A DNA stretch of 26,857 nt from HO2-45-11b sp964450915 (GTDB lineage: Bacteria; Patescibacteriota; Andersenbacteria; UBA10190): positions 1 through 26,857 of the forward strand of contig CAYVFG010000012.1 of assembly GCA_964450915.1 (NCBI GenBank). Direction: 5' to 3'. This document shows, one piece after another, positions 19,836 to 26,857 of the stretch; position 1 is the stretch's first letter; each line of letters begins with the position of its first letter. Made by a program: the position numbers and the translations under genes. The notes under the pieces were generated by a model. That model ran no database searches, had not been told where the DNA came from, and was given only the letters and a program-made list of their open reading frames with translations.

Positions 19836-21124
19836 TTGACTTATCGCGATTTACGGCGATCGTACGAATTCCGGAGCTTCGGAAGAAGTTGCTTATTGTA
19901 TTGTGGCTTATTCTCGTATTTCGAATAGCTGCTGTTATTCCTGTTCCGGGAGTTCCAAAAGAAAGCCTGGCACAACTGTTCCAAGGCAATCAGCTATTCG
20001 GATTGCTCGATATATTTTCCGGCGGAGGATTGTCTCGTCTTTCAATAGTGATGCTTGGGCTTGGGCCCTATATTACGGCGTCGATCGTTATTCAATTATC
20101 GACGATGATTTTCCCGAGGTTAGAAGAGATGCAGAAAGAAGAAGGGGAAGCTGGTCGACGAAAGATTAATCAATGGACGCGCATGCTCGCAGTGCCATTT
20201 TCTGCTCTTCAAGGGTTCGGGTTTTTAAACTTGCTTACGCATAGCGGAACTCCGGGTGTTGCAAGCTTGACGTTTACGCCATATGAAATGGTGCTAACTC
20301 TCGTTGCTCTTGCTGCAGGAACGATTTTCTTGATGTGGATTGGCGAGCTTATTTCCAAACAAGGATTCGGAAACGGGATTTCCATCATTATTTTCGTGGG
20401 CATTATCAGCAGATTGCCTGGTGCGATTGCGCAGATCATATCAACGTGGACTCCTGATCAGTTATTTACGTATGGAGCATTCGCGCTTGTTTCTCTTGTT
20501 GTTATTGCAGGCGTTGTAGTTATTACAGAAGGCCAACGGTCTATTCCGGTGAATTATGCCAAGCAGGTTCGCGGAAATAGAATGCTCGGAGGAACATCTA
20601 CTCATTTACCGCTTCGCGTAAATCAGGCAGGGGTGATGCCAATCATCTTTGCGCTTTCTATCATGCTGTTTCCCGGAATTGTGGCGAACTTTTTCGTAGC
20701 AGCAAGCAATGCAAAGGTTGCTGCTGTTGCCCAATATGTTGTTTCGTTGTTTCAAAATCAATGGTTCTACGGAATTTTCTACTTTATTCTTGTAGTATTG
20801 TTTACGTATTTTTATACATCCGTTACGTTCGATCCGGATCAAATTGCCGAAAACGTGCAGAAGCAGGGCGGGTTTATTCCTGGTATTCGCCCAGGCAAGC
20901 AGACGAAAAATTATTTACAATATGTAGTGCGAAGAATTACATTAGCAGGCGCAATCTTCTTGGGAGCAATCGCGGTGTTGCCACTCATTGTGCAGGCATT
21001 TACCGGCCTTCGAACGCTTACGATTGGAGGAACTGCATTATTGATCGTTGTGTCTGTTGTGTTGGAGACGATGAAGCAAATCGAATCCCAGCTTACAATG
21101 CGTGAATACGAAGGATTCTTATGA
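19832..21124 (+). CDS. secY: Protein translocase subunit SecY
   Basis: The 430-residue integral membrane protein is the channel of the Sec translocon, with about ten membrane helices. Typical segments are RLSIVMLGLGPYITASIVIQ, EGQRSIPVNYAKQVRG, LRVNQAGVMPIIFALS and VQKQGGFIPGIRPGKQT. Normal length. The start is GTG at 19832, overlapping rplO by 4 nt (GTGA). The stop overlaps the adk start (ATGA). Position after rplO is canonical. Confidence 0.97.
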   Translation: MIDLSRFTAIVRIPELRKKLLIVLWLILVFRIAAVIPVPGVPKESLAQLFQGNQLFGLLDIFSGGGLSRLSIVMLGLGPYITASIVIQLSTMIFPRLEEMQKEEGEAGRRKINQWTRMLAVPFSALQGFGFLNLLTHSGTPGVASLTFTPYEMVLTLVALAAGTIFLMWIGELISKQGFGNGISIIIFVGIISRLPGAIAQIISTWTPDQLFTYGAFALVSLVVIAGVVVITEGQRSIPVNYAKQVRGNRMLGGTSTHLPLRVNQAGVMPIIFALSIMLFPGIVANFFVAASNAKVAAVAQYVVSLFQNQWFYGIFYFILVVLFTYFYTSVTFDPDQIAENVQKQGGFIPGIRPGKQTKNYLQYVVRRITLAGAIFLGAIAVLPLIVQAFTGLRTLTIGGTALLIVVSVVLETMKQIESQLTMREYEGFL

Positions 21125-21795
21125 AACTACCAAAAGTAATTTATATTATGGGTATGCCGGGTGCCGGGAAGGGTACTCAGGCGGAAAAGCTTTGTGCTGA
21201 AATCGGGTATAAGCAATTTTCTACAGGAGATGCTTTTCGAAGTATTTCTCGCCAAGACACTGAACTTGGGCATAAGGTAAAAAATATTATTGATAATGGA
21301 ATTTTGTGTCCCCCGGAGCTTGCTGCTGAAGTTGTTATGACTGCAATTAAGGATTTAGTAACAGAAGATGCTGGTTTAATTTTTGATGGTACTCCCCGTA
21401 CTGTTCGGGAGTCTGAAATTATCGATGAATTTTTCCTTGAGCACAATTATGGCAGGCCGCTTGCTATTTACCTAGAAGTAAAAAAGGAAATCATGATGCA
21501 GCGAAACGCAAAGAGGTTGTATTGCATGGATGTTGAAGGGGGATTTCCTGTACTAGATGAAGGAGATAAAATAAAGTGTCAAGAAATGGGGGGTGTTGTA
21601 GGGCAACGTCCTGATGATGCTCCAGATAAATTTATGATGCGATATAACCAATTTATGGAACATACCTATCCTGTTGTTGAAAAATATCGAGAAGAACGGA
21701 TTTTGTATACGATTGATGGAACGCAAAGTATCGAAGAAGTAAATCAAGAAGTTATGGGTATTATCTCTCGCTATGATTTCGAAAAAAAGTCCTGA
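21121..21795 (+). CDS. adk: Adenylate kinase (nucleoside monophosphate kinase)
   Basis: The 224-residue enzyme interconverts ATP + AMP and 2 ADP. The P-loop is GMPGAGKGT (11-19), the AMP-site region FSTGDAFR follows, and FDGTPRT replaces the common FDGFPRT. VGQRPDDAPDKFMMRY corresponds to the conserved RxDD region after the lid. The lid is atypical, without the four-cysteine zinc pattern, and has an inserted acidic loop (VEGGFPVLDEGDKIKCQEMG). Overlaps secY by 4 nt and map by 23 nt. Location between secY and map is the classical one. Confidence 0.93.
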   Translation: MKLPKVIYIMGMPGAGKGTQAEKLCAEIGYKQFSTGDAFRSISRQDTELGHKVKNIIDNGILCPPELAAEVVMTAIKDLVTEDAGLIFDGTPRTVRESEIIDEFFLEHNYGRPLAIYLEVKKEIMMQRNAKRLYCMDVEGGFPVLDEGDKIKCQEMGGVVGQRPDDAPDKFMMRYNQFMEHTYPVVEKYREERILYTIDGTQSIEEVNQEVMGIISRYDFEKKS

Positions 21796-22531
21796 AGATA
21801 TTGAAAAAATCGCAAAAGCAGGGGAGCTACTCAGCACTATTTTAGACGGGCTTGTTGCAATGGCAACGGTTGGCGTGACGGGCAAAGAGTTGGATGCGTA
21901 TGCGATGCAGGAAATAAAAAAAGCAGGCGCCAAGCCAGCCTTTTTAGGGTACGGAGAACCTCCATTCCCAGGCGCTATTTGCGTTTCCGTTAATGCAGAA
22001 GTAGTGCACGGACTTCCGCGGGATATTCCATTTGCTGATGGCGATATAGTTGGTATTGATGCGGGGCTGTGGCTTGATGGCGTCGTGGTGGATAGCGCTC
22101 GGACGGTGGGAATCGGAAGCGTATCTGAGGAAAATCAGCATTTGATAGACGTTACGAAAAAAGCGCTTGAGCTTGGTATTGCGCAAGCAACCATTGGAAA
22201 TACTACCGGGGATATCGGATACGCGGTACAGCAGTATGTTGAATCTGAAGAACTTGAAGTGGTACGCGCTCTTGTGGGGCATGGAGTTGGGTATGATTTG
22301 CACGAGGATCCGCAGGTGCCGAACTTTGGAACTCCGGGAAGTGGAACGAAATTGGAAGAAGGGTTAGTGATCGCAATTGAACCTATGGTTACGTACATAA
22401 GTCCGGATGTTATAACGGCAGACGATGGATGGAGTATTGTTGCGCTTTCTGGAAAACCTTCTGCACATGAAGAGCACACGATTGTTGTAACGAAGAACGG
22501 GCCGAGAATTCTTACGACATCGAATGAATAA
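21773..22531 (+). CDS. map: Methionine aminopeptidase type I
   Basis: The 252-residue enzyme removes the initiator methionine from new proteins. The metal ligands of the type I family are all present: D96 (IDAGLW), D107 (VVVDSA), H170 (GHGVGYDLHEDPQVPN), E203 (AIEPM) and E234 (AHEEHTIVV); the substrate-binding His is H80. Normal length, no N-terminal zinc-finger extension. The start overlaps the end of adk by 23 nt with context CGCTATG, and the end overlaps ruvX by 8 nt. Confidence 0.96.
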   Translation: MISKKSPEDIEKIAKAGELLSTILDGLVAMATVGVTGKELDAYAMQEIKKAGAKPAFLGYGEPPFPGAICVSVNAEVVHGLPRDIPFADGDIVGIDAGLWLDGVVVDSARTVGIGSVSEENQHLIDVTKKALELGIAQATIGNTTGDIGYAVQQYVESEELEVVRALVGHGVGYDLHEDPQVPNFGTPGSGTKLEEGLVIAIEPMVTYISPDVITADDGWSIVALSGKPSAHEEHTIVVTKNGPRILTTSNE

Positions 22532-22931
22532 CGTCCTGGCCCTGGATATCGGTGGTCGATATATTGGGATCGCCGCAATCGATCATTCCGGCAAAATCCC
22601 CTATAGATATGGAACGATAGATAGAAAGCAGGAGGATGCATTTGAGGCGCTCAAAAAAATCTGCGAGAAAGAAGCAATTACTTGCATTGTTGCAGGTGTG
22701 CCGTTTCATGTGGAAGACGGGAGCGAGACTCAACAAACAGTAAAGACAAGGCAATTTATTGCGCAATTAAAAGCGTTGTTGCCGAATATTTTGGAGTATA
22801 TTGAAATAGACGAAACGCTCACCAGTCAAGAGGCAAAACGGTTATTGGACATTGAAGGGGCTCCTAGTACGCAGGAGCATGCCGAGGCAGCTCGCATTTT
22901 GCTGTCTGAATACCTTGCACAAGCTTCATAA
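22524..22931 (+). CDS. ruvX: RuvX/YqgF family Holliday junction resolvase-like protein
   Basis: The 135-residue protein has the YqgF RNase-H fold: LALDIGGRYIGIA with D8, the middle strand CIVAGVPFHVEDGSE, IDETLTSQEAKRLL with D96-E97, and HAEAARILLSEYL at the C-terminus. The family's final acidic residue (VDSASA in E. coli) aligns with H119 here, with E118 and E121 next to it, so catalysis may differ. The role as resolvase or pre-16S rRNA nuclease is known for the family; which applies here is open. Overlaps map by 8 nt. No Shine-Dalgarno; expression probably depends on coupling. Confidence 0.88.
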   Translation: MNNVLALDIGGRYIGIAAIDHSGKIPYRYGTIDRKQEDAFEALKKICEKEAITCIVAGVPFHVEDGSETQQTVKTRQFIAQLKALLPNILEYIEIDETLTSQEAKRLLDIEGAPSTQEHAEAARILLSEYLAQAS

Positions 22932-22950
22932 TCGCGGTAAAAAGTGACGT

Positions 22951-23751
22951 ATGGACATGAAGTTGATGCGATCGGCTGTGGATGCGAAACTGGATGAATT
23001 GCTTCCACCTGAAATTCAGGAGCCATCTTTATTGCATACTGCGATGAGATATAGTGTTTTCGTGGGGGGTAAGAGGGTACGCCCGATATTTTGCATGGCT
23101 ATGTGCGAGGCTCTTGGAGGATCAGCGGAGGACGCTTTAGTTCCAGCCTGTGCAATTGAAATACTCCATAAATACACTCTCATACATGATGACTTGCCGG
23201 CGATGGATAATGATGACATGAGAAATGATCAGCCTTCTTCACATAAAAAATTTAATGAAGCAACGGCGATCTTGGCTGGTGATGCATTACTTACCTTGTC
23301 TTTTGAATTGCTTGGCAGGACCGGGAACCCGCAATTGGTTACTGACCTAGCTCGTGCGACAGGTAGTTTGGGGACTATGGGCGGTCAACAGGACGATATG
23401 TCGATGAAGGGTCGTACGCCAGATAAAGCTTCTCTATTAGAAATGCAGAGGAAGAAAACAGCGAACTTGATTGCCATTGCGTGTGTGATTGGTGCGCGAT
23501 GTGCCAAGGCCTCCGAAGGGGATGTGGAGCATGCGAGCAAGTTTGGAGAATCTTTTGGAAAGGCATTCCAATTATTGGATGATTTGTGCGATAATGATCC
23601 GGTGACTATGAGTGTTATTGGCCGTGAAGAAACTATGAAGCTTGCTGAGCAACATAAAGCAGAGTCATATAAAGAGTTGTCGTTTCTGGGGAAGAATACC
23701 AAGCAACTTCATGATATAGTCGATTATACATACGCATCATTTATCCTATGA
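22951..23751 (+). CDS. ispA: Trans-polyprenyl diphosphate synthase (FPP/GGPP synthase family)
   Basis: The 266-residue enzyme condenses isopentenyl diphosphate with allylic diphosphates. The first Asp-rich motif is DDLPAMD (D80, D81, D86), and the second is LLDDLCDND (D210, D211, D214). GGKRVRP (39-45) is the substrate-binding segment. It is about 30 residues shorter than E. coli IspA (299), lacking part of the C-terminus. It could make farnesyl or geranylgeranyl diphosphate, and feeds the next gene uppS, whose start overlaps its stop. ATG 22951 and 22957 are both possible starts; no Shine-Dalgarno. I use ispA as the family symbol; the chain length is not known. Confidence 0.87.
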   Translation: MDMKLMRSAVDAKLDELLPPEIQEPSLLHTAMRYSVFVGGKRVRPIFCMAMCEALGGSAEDALVPACAIEILHKYTLIHDDLPAMDNDDMRNDQPSSHKKFNEATAILAGDALLTLSFELLGRTGNPQLVTDLARATGSLGTMGGQQDDMSMKGRTPDKASLLEMQRKKTANLIAIACVIGARCAKASEGDVEHASKFGESFGKAFQLLDDLCDNDPVTMSVIGREETMKLAEQHKAESYKELSFLGKNTKQLHDIVDYTYASFIL

Positions 23752-24446
23752 ACGAATCCATTCCAAGACATGTTGCAATTATTCCCGATGGAAATCGTCG
23801 GTGGGCGAAAGCGCATGAGAAGAATCCAATCGATGGGCATATCGCAGGCTCTGAAGTATTGAAGAAGATCATGCCTCATGCGGCTGATAGGGGCGTGGAG
23901 CATATTTCTATCTGGGGAATGTCGCTCGATAATTTTACGAAGCGAGATATTTCTGAAGTGACAGGATTATTGAACTTATTTAGAAACGAATTTAAGGACT
24001 TGATTACAAGCGATGATATTCATAGCAGACAGGTAAAAATTTCCGTATTAGGACGTTGGCGCGAAAAGTTCCCATTTCCAGTAAAGGCGAATATTGATAA
24101 AGCGATCGGAGCAAGCAAGGGGTATTCAAAGCATTTTCTGAATTTCTTTTTGGCATATAACGGGGTCGATGAAATGATCCAAGCAATCAAGGATATTGTA
24201 AAAAATGGTGATAAAGATATAACGGAAGAAACGGTAAAGCAGTATTTATTTACAAAAGACATGCCCCCTGTTGATTTAATTATTCGTACCGGAGGCGAGC
24301 CTCATTTATCCGCTGGGTTCATGATGTGGGATGTTACAGATTCACAATTGTGGTTTACGCAAAAACTGTGGCCTGAGTTTGGTACTGCAGATTTCGATGA
24401 AGCGCTTGAAGAATTCGCGCAGCGACAACGACGCAAGGGGGCGTAG
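23748..24446 (+). CDS. uppS: Cis-isoprenyl transferase (undecaprenyl diphosphate synthase family), divergent
   Basis: The 232-residue enzyme extends an allylic diphosphate with cis-isoprene units to form the lipid carrier for cell-envelope glycans. IPRHVAIIPDGNRRWAK holds the catalytic D14. The later region IIRTGGEPHLSAGFMMW corresponds to E. coli RTGGEHRISNFLLW. Two usually conserved residues differ: the Arg that binds IPP is H186, and the Glu of YAELYF is Q200 (DSQLWF). There is also a one-residue insertion. Start ATG 23748 overlaps the previous stop by 4 nt, in the CCTATG context. Function as a lipid-carrier synthase is likely but these changes deserve notice. Confidence 0.85.
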   Translation: MNESIPRHVAIIPDGNRRWAKAHEKNPIDGHIAGSEVLKKIMPHAADRGVEHISIWGMSLDNFTKRDISEVTGLLNLFRNEFKDLITSDDIHSRQVKISVLGRWREKFPFPVKANIDKAIGASKGYSKHFLNFFLAYNGVDEMIQAIKDIVKNGDKDITEETVKQYLFTKDMPPVDLIIRTGGEPHLSAGFMMWDVTDSQLWFTQKLWPEFGTADFDEALEEFAQRQRRKGA

Positions 24447-24448
24447 GT

Positions 24449-25081
24449 ATGACAACAAACATAGGGTATTGGGAAAAGATCTTACAGGACCCAACCCCTA
24501 ATTACAAGCGATACTTTACTGCGGAAAAAGAATATCTTACTGAGCATATTAAAACTAATGCTTATGTTCTTGATGTTGGTTGTGGAGACGGAACAACTAT
24601 TCAAAGCATACTCCCTGTGACAAAAAATATTGTTGGTATTGATAATGATCCGAAAGCCATAGAGGATGCTAAAACGAAATTATCATCAACGCCAAATCTA
24701 AATATAATGCTCGCTGATGCGCTGAAGTTGCCATTTTCTGATAAAACGTTTGATGTTGTGGTGCATGTGATGACTTTAGTAAATTTTAAGGAAAATAAAG
24801 TGAAAGCACTTCAAGAAATGTCTCGTGTACTGAAAGATGGGGGCAAGATTATTGTTAGCGTATACTCTAAAGATGCTTTGCCTGCTCGTCTTGAAATGTA
24901 TGAGCAAGCTGGTATTCCAATAGAAGGAATTGATGGGACCACGGTTATTATTGATAAAAACGTAGAGTCCGAACAGTTTTCTAAAAAAGAGCTCGAAAAA
25001 TTAGTGAATGAAGCTTCGCTTAAACTGTTAGTCTGTCAAAAAGTTGAAAGTATTGCGTATATTTGCGAACTAGGAAAATAG
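24449..25081 (+). CDS. Class I SAM-dependent methyltransferase
   Basis: The 210-residue protein has a Rossmann methyltransferase fold: motif I VLDVGCGDGTTIQSI, motif II acidic turn IVGIDNDPKAIEDA, then LADALKLPFSDKTFDVVVH and MSRVLKDGGKIIVSVYS (methyltransf_11-like). The substrate cannot be told. It follows uppS by 2 nt and is the last gene of the plus-strand operon. It ends 12 bp from a convergent gene, with no obvious terminator in between. Confidence 0.85.
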   Translation: MTTNIGYWEKILQDPTPNYKRYFTAEKEYLTEHIKTNAYVLDVGCGDGTTIQSILPVTKNIVGIDNDPKAIEDAKTKLSSTPNLNIMLADALKLPFSDKTFDVVVHVMTLVNFKENKVKALQEMSRVLKDGGKIIVSVYSKDALPARLEMYEQAGIPIEGIDGTTVIIDKNVESEQFSKKELEKLVNEASLKLLVCQKVESIAYICELGK

Positions 25082-25093
25082 CCAGTACTGCGT

Positions 25094-25606
25094 TTATCCG
25101 ATCGTATGCACTGCCAACAGGCCGCCTTCGGTGAGGGCTAATACGATTAATCCTGCAATAATTGTTCCGGCGAATATTACCCAGAACGATTTTTTTCTAT
25201 CGAATCCGAATACGAATGCTGCCAAGGCTGCCGTCCAAGCACCGCCTAAGATTGGGATTGGAATGGCAGCGATAAGTCCGATTGCAAATAGGCCGTATTT
25301 TGTCACGTGGCCGTGCATTTTTGCTCGTGTATGTTCAAAGAGCCAAGTAAAAAACTTCTCAAATATTTCAAAATGTTTTCGAAGCCAACCCGAGATATCT
25401 TCTAGTAGCCACAAGATAAAATAAATTGGAATCATTGTTCCGATGATTGCTAGTATTAGAGCCTCATATGCCGGTAATTTGAATAGAGCGATTCCGATTG
25501 GGATGCCGCCACGAAGTTCGCCCACAGGCATCATTCCTAGAAGGACGGTTGCTACCTCGGGGGGAAGCGAAGATAATTTTTCTGCAATGGTAAGGGCAAT
25601 TGACAT
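25094..25606 (-). CDS. Small integral membrane protein, PF06695-type (putative small multidrug export)
   Basis: The 170-residue protein has four or five membrane helices and the family hallmark MMPVGELRGGIPIGIALF near the N-terminus, followed by IPIYFILWLLEDISGWL and IPIPILGGAWTAALAAFVFG. This matches the family labelled small multi-drug export protein (COG2426/PF06695), whose transport role is poorly proven. It starts 9 nt after the galT-like stop, presumably in one operon. The start context is GTCTATG, with no Shine-Dalgarno. Confidence 0.85.
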   Translation of the reverse strand: MSIALTIAEKLSSLPPEVATVLLGMMPVGELRGGIPIGIALFKLPAYEALILAIIGTMIPIYFILWLLEDISGWLRKHFEIFEKFFTWLFEHTRAKMHGHVTKYGLFAIGLIAAIPIPILGGAWTAALAAFVFGFDRKKSFWVIFAGTIIAGLIVLALTEGGLLAVHTIG

Positions 25607-25615
25607 AGACGTATA

Positions 25616-26671
25616 TTATGAATGTTGAGAAGGTAAATGTTGCTCGCGTAAAAACGCTGCCGCGTCTTCCGGAAGAACGGTATTGATTTCAATTCCCGTC
25701 CCCAGTTCGAATCCGGCCCACGTAGTGATTCTGGGAAGAATCGATACGTGCCATCGAAAATGCCCAAATACGCTTTTGTCGCATACGAACCCGGATTCGT
25801 CGCAAGGCGCGGAATGAATGTAATAATTATATGACGGGTTATTAAGGCCCGTATACAGCTTGCCTAATACTTGCTGCAGCGCTTCGGCAAGCGCCTCCCG
25901 CTCCTCTGGCCCGATGCTTTCGAAAAACGGATTCGAAGTGTTGGGCATGATCCATGTTTCGTAGGGTACTCGTGAAGCAAACGGGCAAAATGCGGTGAAA
26001 TATTCGTTTTCAAATACGATTCTCTTTTTCTCTTGTTTCTCGTACTCGAGAATAACGGTGAATGCTTTTTCGTTATGTTTTTTCGCGAACCGTTCCGTTC
26101 CGTGGAGCAGTTCTGCAATATCGGCGGGCAGTACGGGGATGGAAAACAGTTGGTGATGAGGGTGCTCGACGGATGCTCCGGCTTCTTTTCCGTGATTTTT
26201 AATAACTTGAATGTAATTAACTCCAAGCTCGCCTTGAAGTTGGCGATATCGGAGGATGATTGCTTCGAGTTCAAGGGCTATTAATTTTCTATCAGCCAAA
26301 GCGTCGTCTTGATTGTGGTATTTTGTCGCAAGAATATCGTGGTATCCGACAGAATCAAGCGCCCGATAAGGACCCTCGTTCCATGCGTGGAATTCCTTAC
26401 TTGGTTTAAATGCCGGATATTTGTTTGCGAACATGTGTACTTGCCAGTGATGCGGGTCGTCCGGAAGCCGCAGTACATCCGGTTCCTGTGGGTAATGCGC
26501 CAAATTGCAAAATGGGCAATCGTCCTTATATCGAGGCAGAGGAGTTGTGCTGCCAGCTTTTGCGATCATGTCGGCATCTGGCCGTTTCGATCGCTCTGTT
26601 GCCATTGCTACCCATTTTTCTGTGATAGGGTCTTGGCGAAGCTGCCCGAGCGGGTGACTAAACTGTTTCAT
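25616..26671 (-). CDS. galT: Galactose-1-phosphate uridylyltransferase family protein
   Basis: The 351-residue protein belongs to the GalT branch of the HIT superfamily, which swaps a nucleotidyl group between UDP-glucose and a sugar phosphate. The active-site motif EHPHHQ gives H170 and the nucleophile H172 (HPH). CPFC (C52, C55) matches the zinc-binding site. PITEKWVAMATERSKRPD is a typical N-terminus, and the C-terminal half (CPFASRVPYETWIMPN, FGHFRWHVSILPR) repeats the HIT fold. Substrate may be a sugar phosphate other than galactose, as many such proteins are ADP- or UDP-hexose phosphorylases. It overlaps the upstream glycosyltransferase gene by 14 nt, supporting a shared glycan operon. 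Confidence 0.9.
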   Translation of the reverse strand: MKQFSHPLGQLRQDPITEKWVAMATERSKRPDADMIAKAGSTTPLPRYKDDCPFCNLAHYPQEPDVLRLPDDPHHWQVHMFANKYPAFKPSKEFHAWNEGPYRALDSVGYHDILATKYHNQDDALADRKLIALELEAIILRYRQLQGELGVNYIQVIKNHGKEAGASVEHPHHQLFSIPVLPADIAELLHGTERFAKKHNEKAFTVILEYEKQEKKRIVFENEYFTAFCPFASRVPYETWIMPNTSNPFFESIGPEEREALAEALQQVLGKLYTGLNNPSYNYYIHSAPCDESGFVCDKSVFGHFRWHVSILPRITTWAGFELGTGIEINTVLPEDAAAFLREQHLPSQHS

Positions 26672-26857
26672 GGCGATTATATGTTCCTGATAGCATATTC
26701 ATGCGGACTTGGACCACTTCTTTTAACACTTGTATGTATGCAGAGGGTGATACTTTGCTATTCGGATCATTTACCCATACGATTGGCTGTTCGGATATCT
26801 TGTATCCGCGCATGCGAGCAACTGCAAGAGCTTCAACATCAAATCCCCAACGGTCGA
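26658..26857 (-). CDS. Glycosyltransferase family 2 protein, C-terminal part, cut by window edge
   Basis: The last 65 codons of a minus-strand gene are present: DRWGFDVEALAVARMRGYKI, SEQPIVWVNDPNSKVSPSAY and a short helical tail. The DRWGFDVE / IVWVNDPNSKV pattern is typical of the C-terminal end of GT2 enzymes of the dolichyl-phosphate mannose or glucose synthase type, which load a sugar on a polyprenyl phosphate. The stop TAG (26658-26660) lies inside the galT-like gene, 14 nt of overlap in a different frame, so the genes are coupled. The catalytic half is outside the window. Confidence 0.82.
   Translation of the reverse strand, partial: DRWGFDVEALAVARMRGYKISEQPIVWVNDPNSKVSPSAYIQVLKEVVQVRMNMLSGTYNRHETV

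Noticed and set aside
1..26857. Recoded UGA (code 25), CRISPR array, insertion sequence or prophage
   Set aside because: TGA ends secY, rplO and rpsQ at their family lengths; no repeat-spacer array, transposase or phage gene was seen.

Overview
The window is a chromosomal piece of a bacterium that looks like a member of the Candidate Phyla Radiation (Patescibacteria). The main pointers are the S10/spc ribosomal protein cluster without rpmD (uL30 is typically missing in this group), very tight gene packing, zinc-ribbon versions of S14, L24 and L28, and almost no Shine-Dalgarno sequences in front of ribosomal genes. TGA works as a stop (secY, rplO, rpsQ), so this is the standard code and not the Gracilibacteria/SR1 recoded type. 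I do not assign a lower rank.

Layout. 1-446: start of a glycosyltransferase-like gene (minus, cut by the edge). 554-628: tRNA-Pro(GGG) (minus) with encoded CCA. 684-1853: RlmI-like rRNA methyltransferase. 1951-2313: small membrane protein (minus). 2472-2663: rpmB (minus), divergent from a site-2 protease (2723-3385). 3419-6435: rpsL-rpsG-fusA. 6437-7860: first islet of two unrelated genes (an acidic protein and an HExxH protein). 8002-9556: tuf-rpsJ, with a 10-N scaffold gap inside tuf that appears to be an artefact. 9607-10902: second islet of three small-gene cassettes, each with its own sigma70-type promoter and terminator. 11027-21124: rplC-D-W-B-rpsS-rplV-rpsC-rplP-rpmC-rpsQ-rplN-X-E-rpsN-H-rplF-R-rpsE-rplO-secY. 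21121-25081: adk, map, ruvX, prenyl diphosphate synthase, uppS and a methyltransferase, mostly overlapping. 25094-26857 (minus): the end of a second glycosyltransferase, galT-like and a PF06695-type membrane protein. No gene-free stretch exceeds 300 bases.

How it fits together. The ancestral gene order rpsL-rpsG-fusA-tuf-rpsJ-rplC is kept but interrupted twice by islets that differ in translation signals and, where counted, in codon use. The core genes make ribosome parts, elongation factors and the SecY translocon. The downstream genes supply nucleotide balance (adk), N-terminal Met removal (map), Holliday junction processing (ruvX) and the polyprenyl lipid carrier (ispA-like, uppS).

The most interesting signals are: (i) a start-codon context, C/T-T-ATG without Shine-Dalgarno, shared by nearly all ribosomal genes while several islet genes carry ordinary Shine-Dalgarno sites; (ii) a structured 5' leader with two hairpins of the form CC-AGTA-GG ahead of a small unknown gene; (iii) a 49-residue, two-helix protein with two CxxC motifs in a cassette bounded by 52-bp direct repeats; (iv) a tuf leader with an orphan Shine-Dalgarno, a possible CTG-started leader peptide and an attenuator-like hairpin; (v) strong preference for the CGA arginine codon in rpsL.
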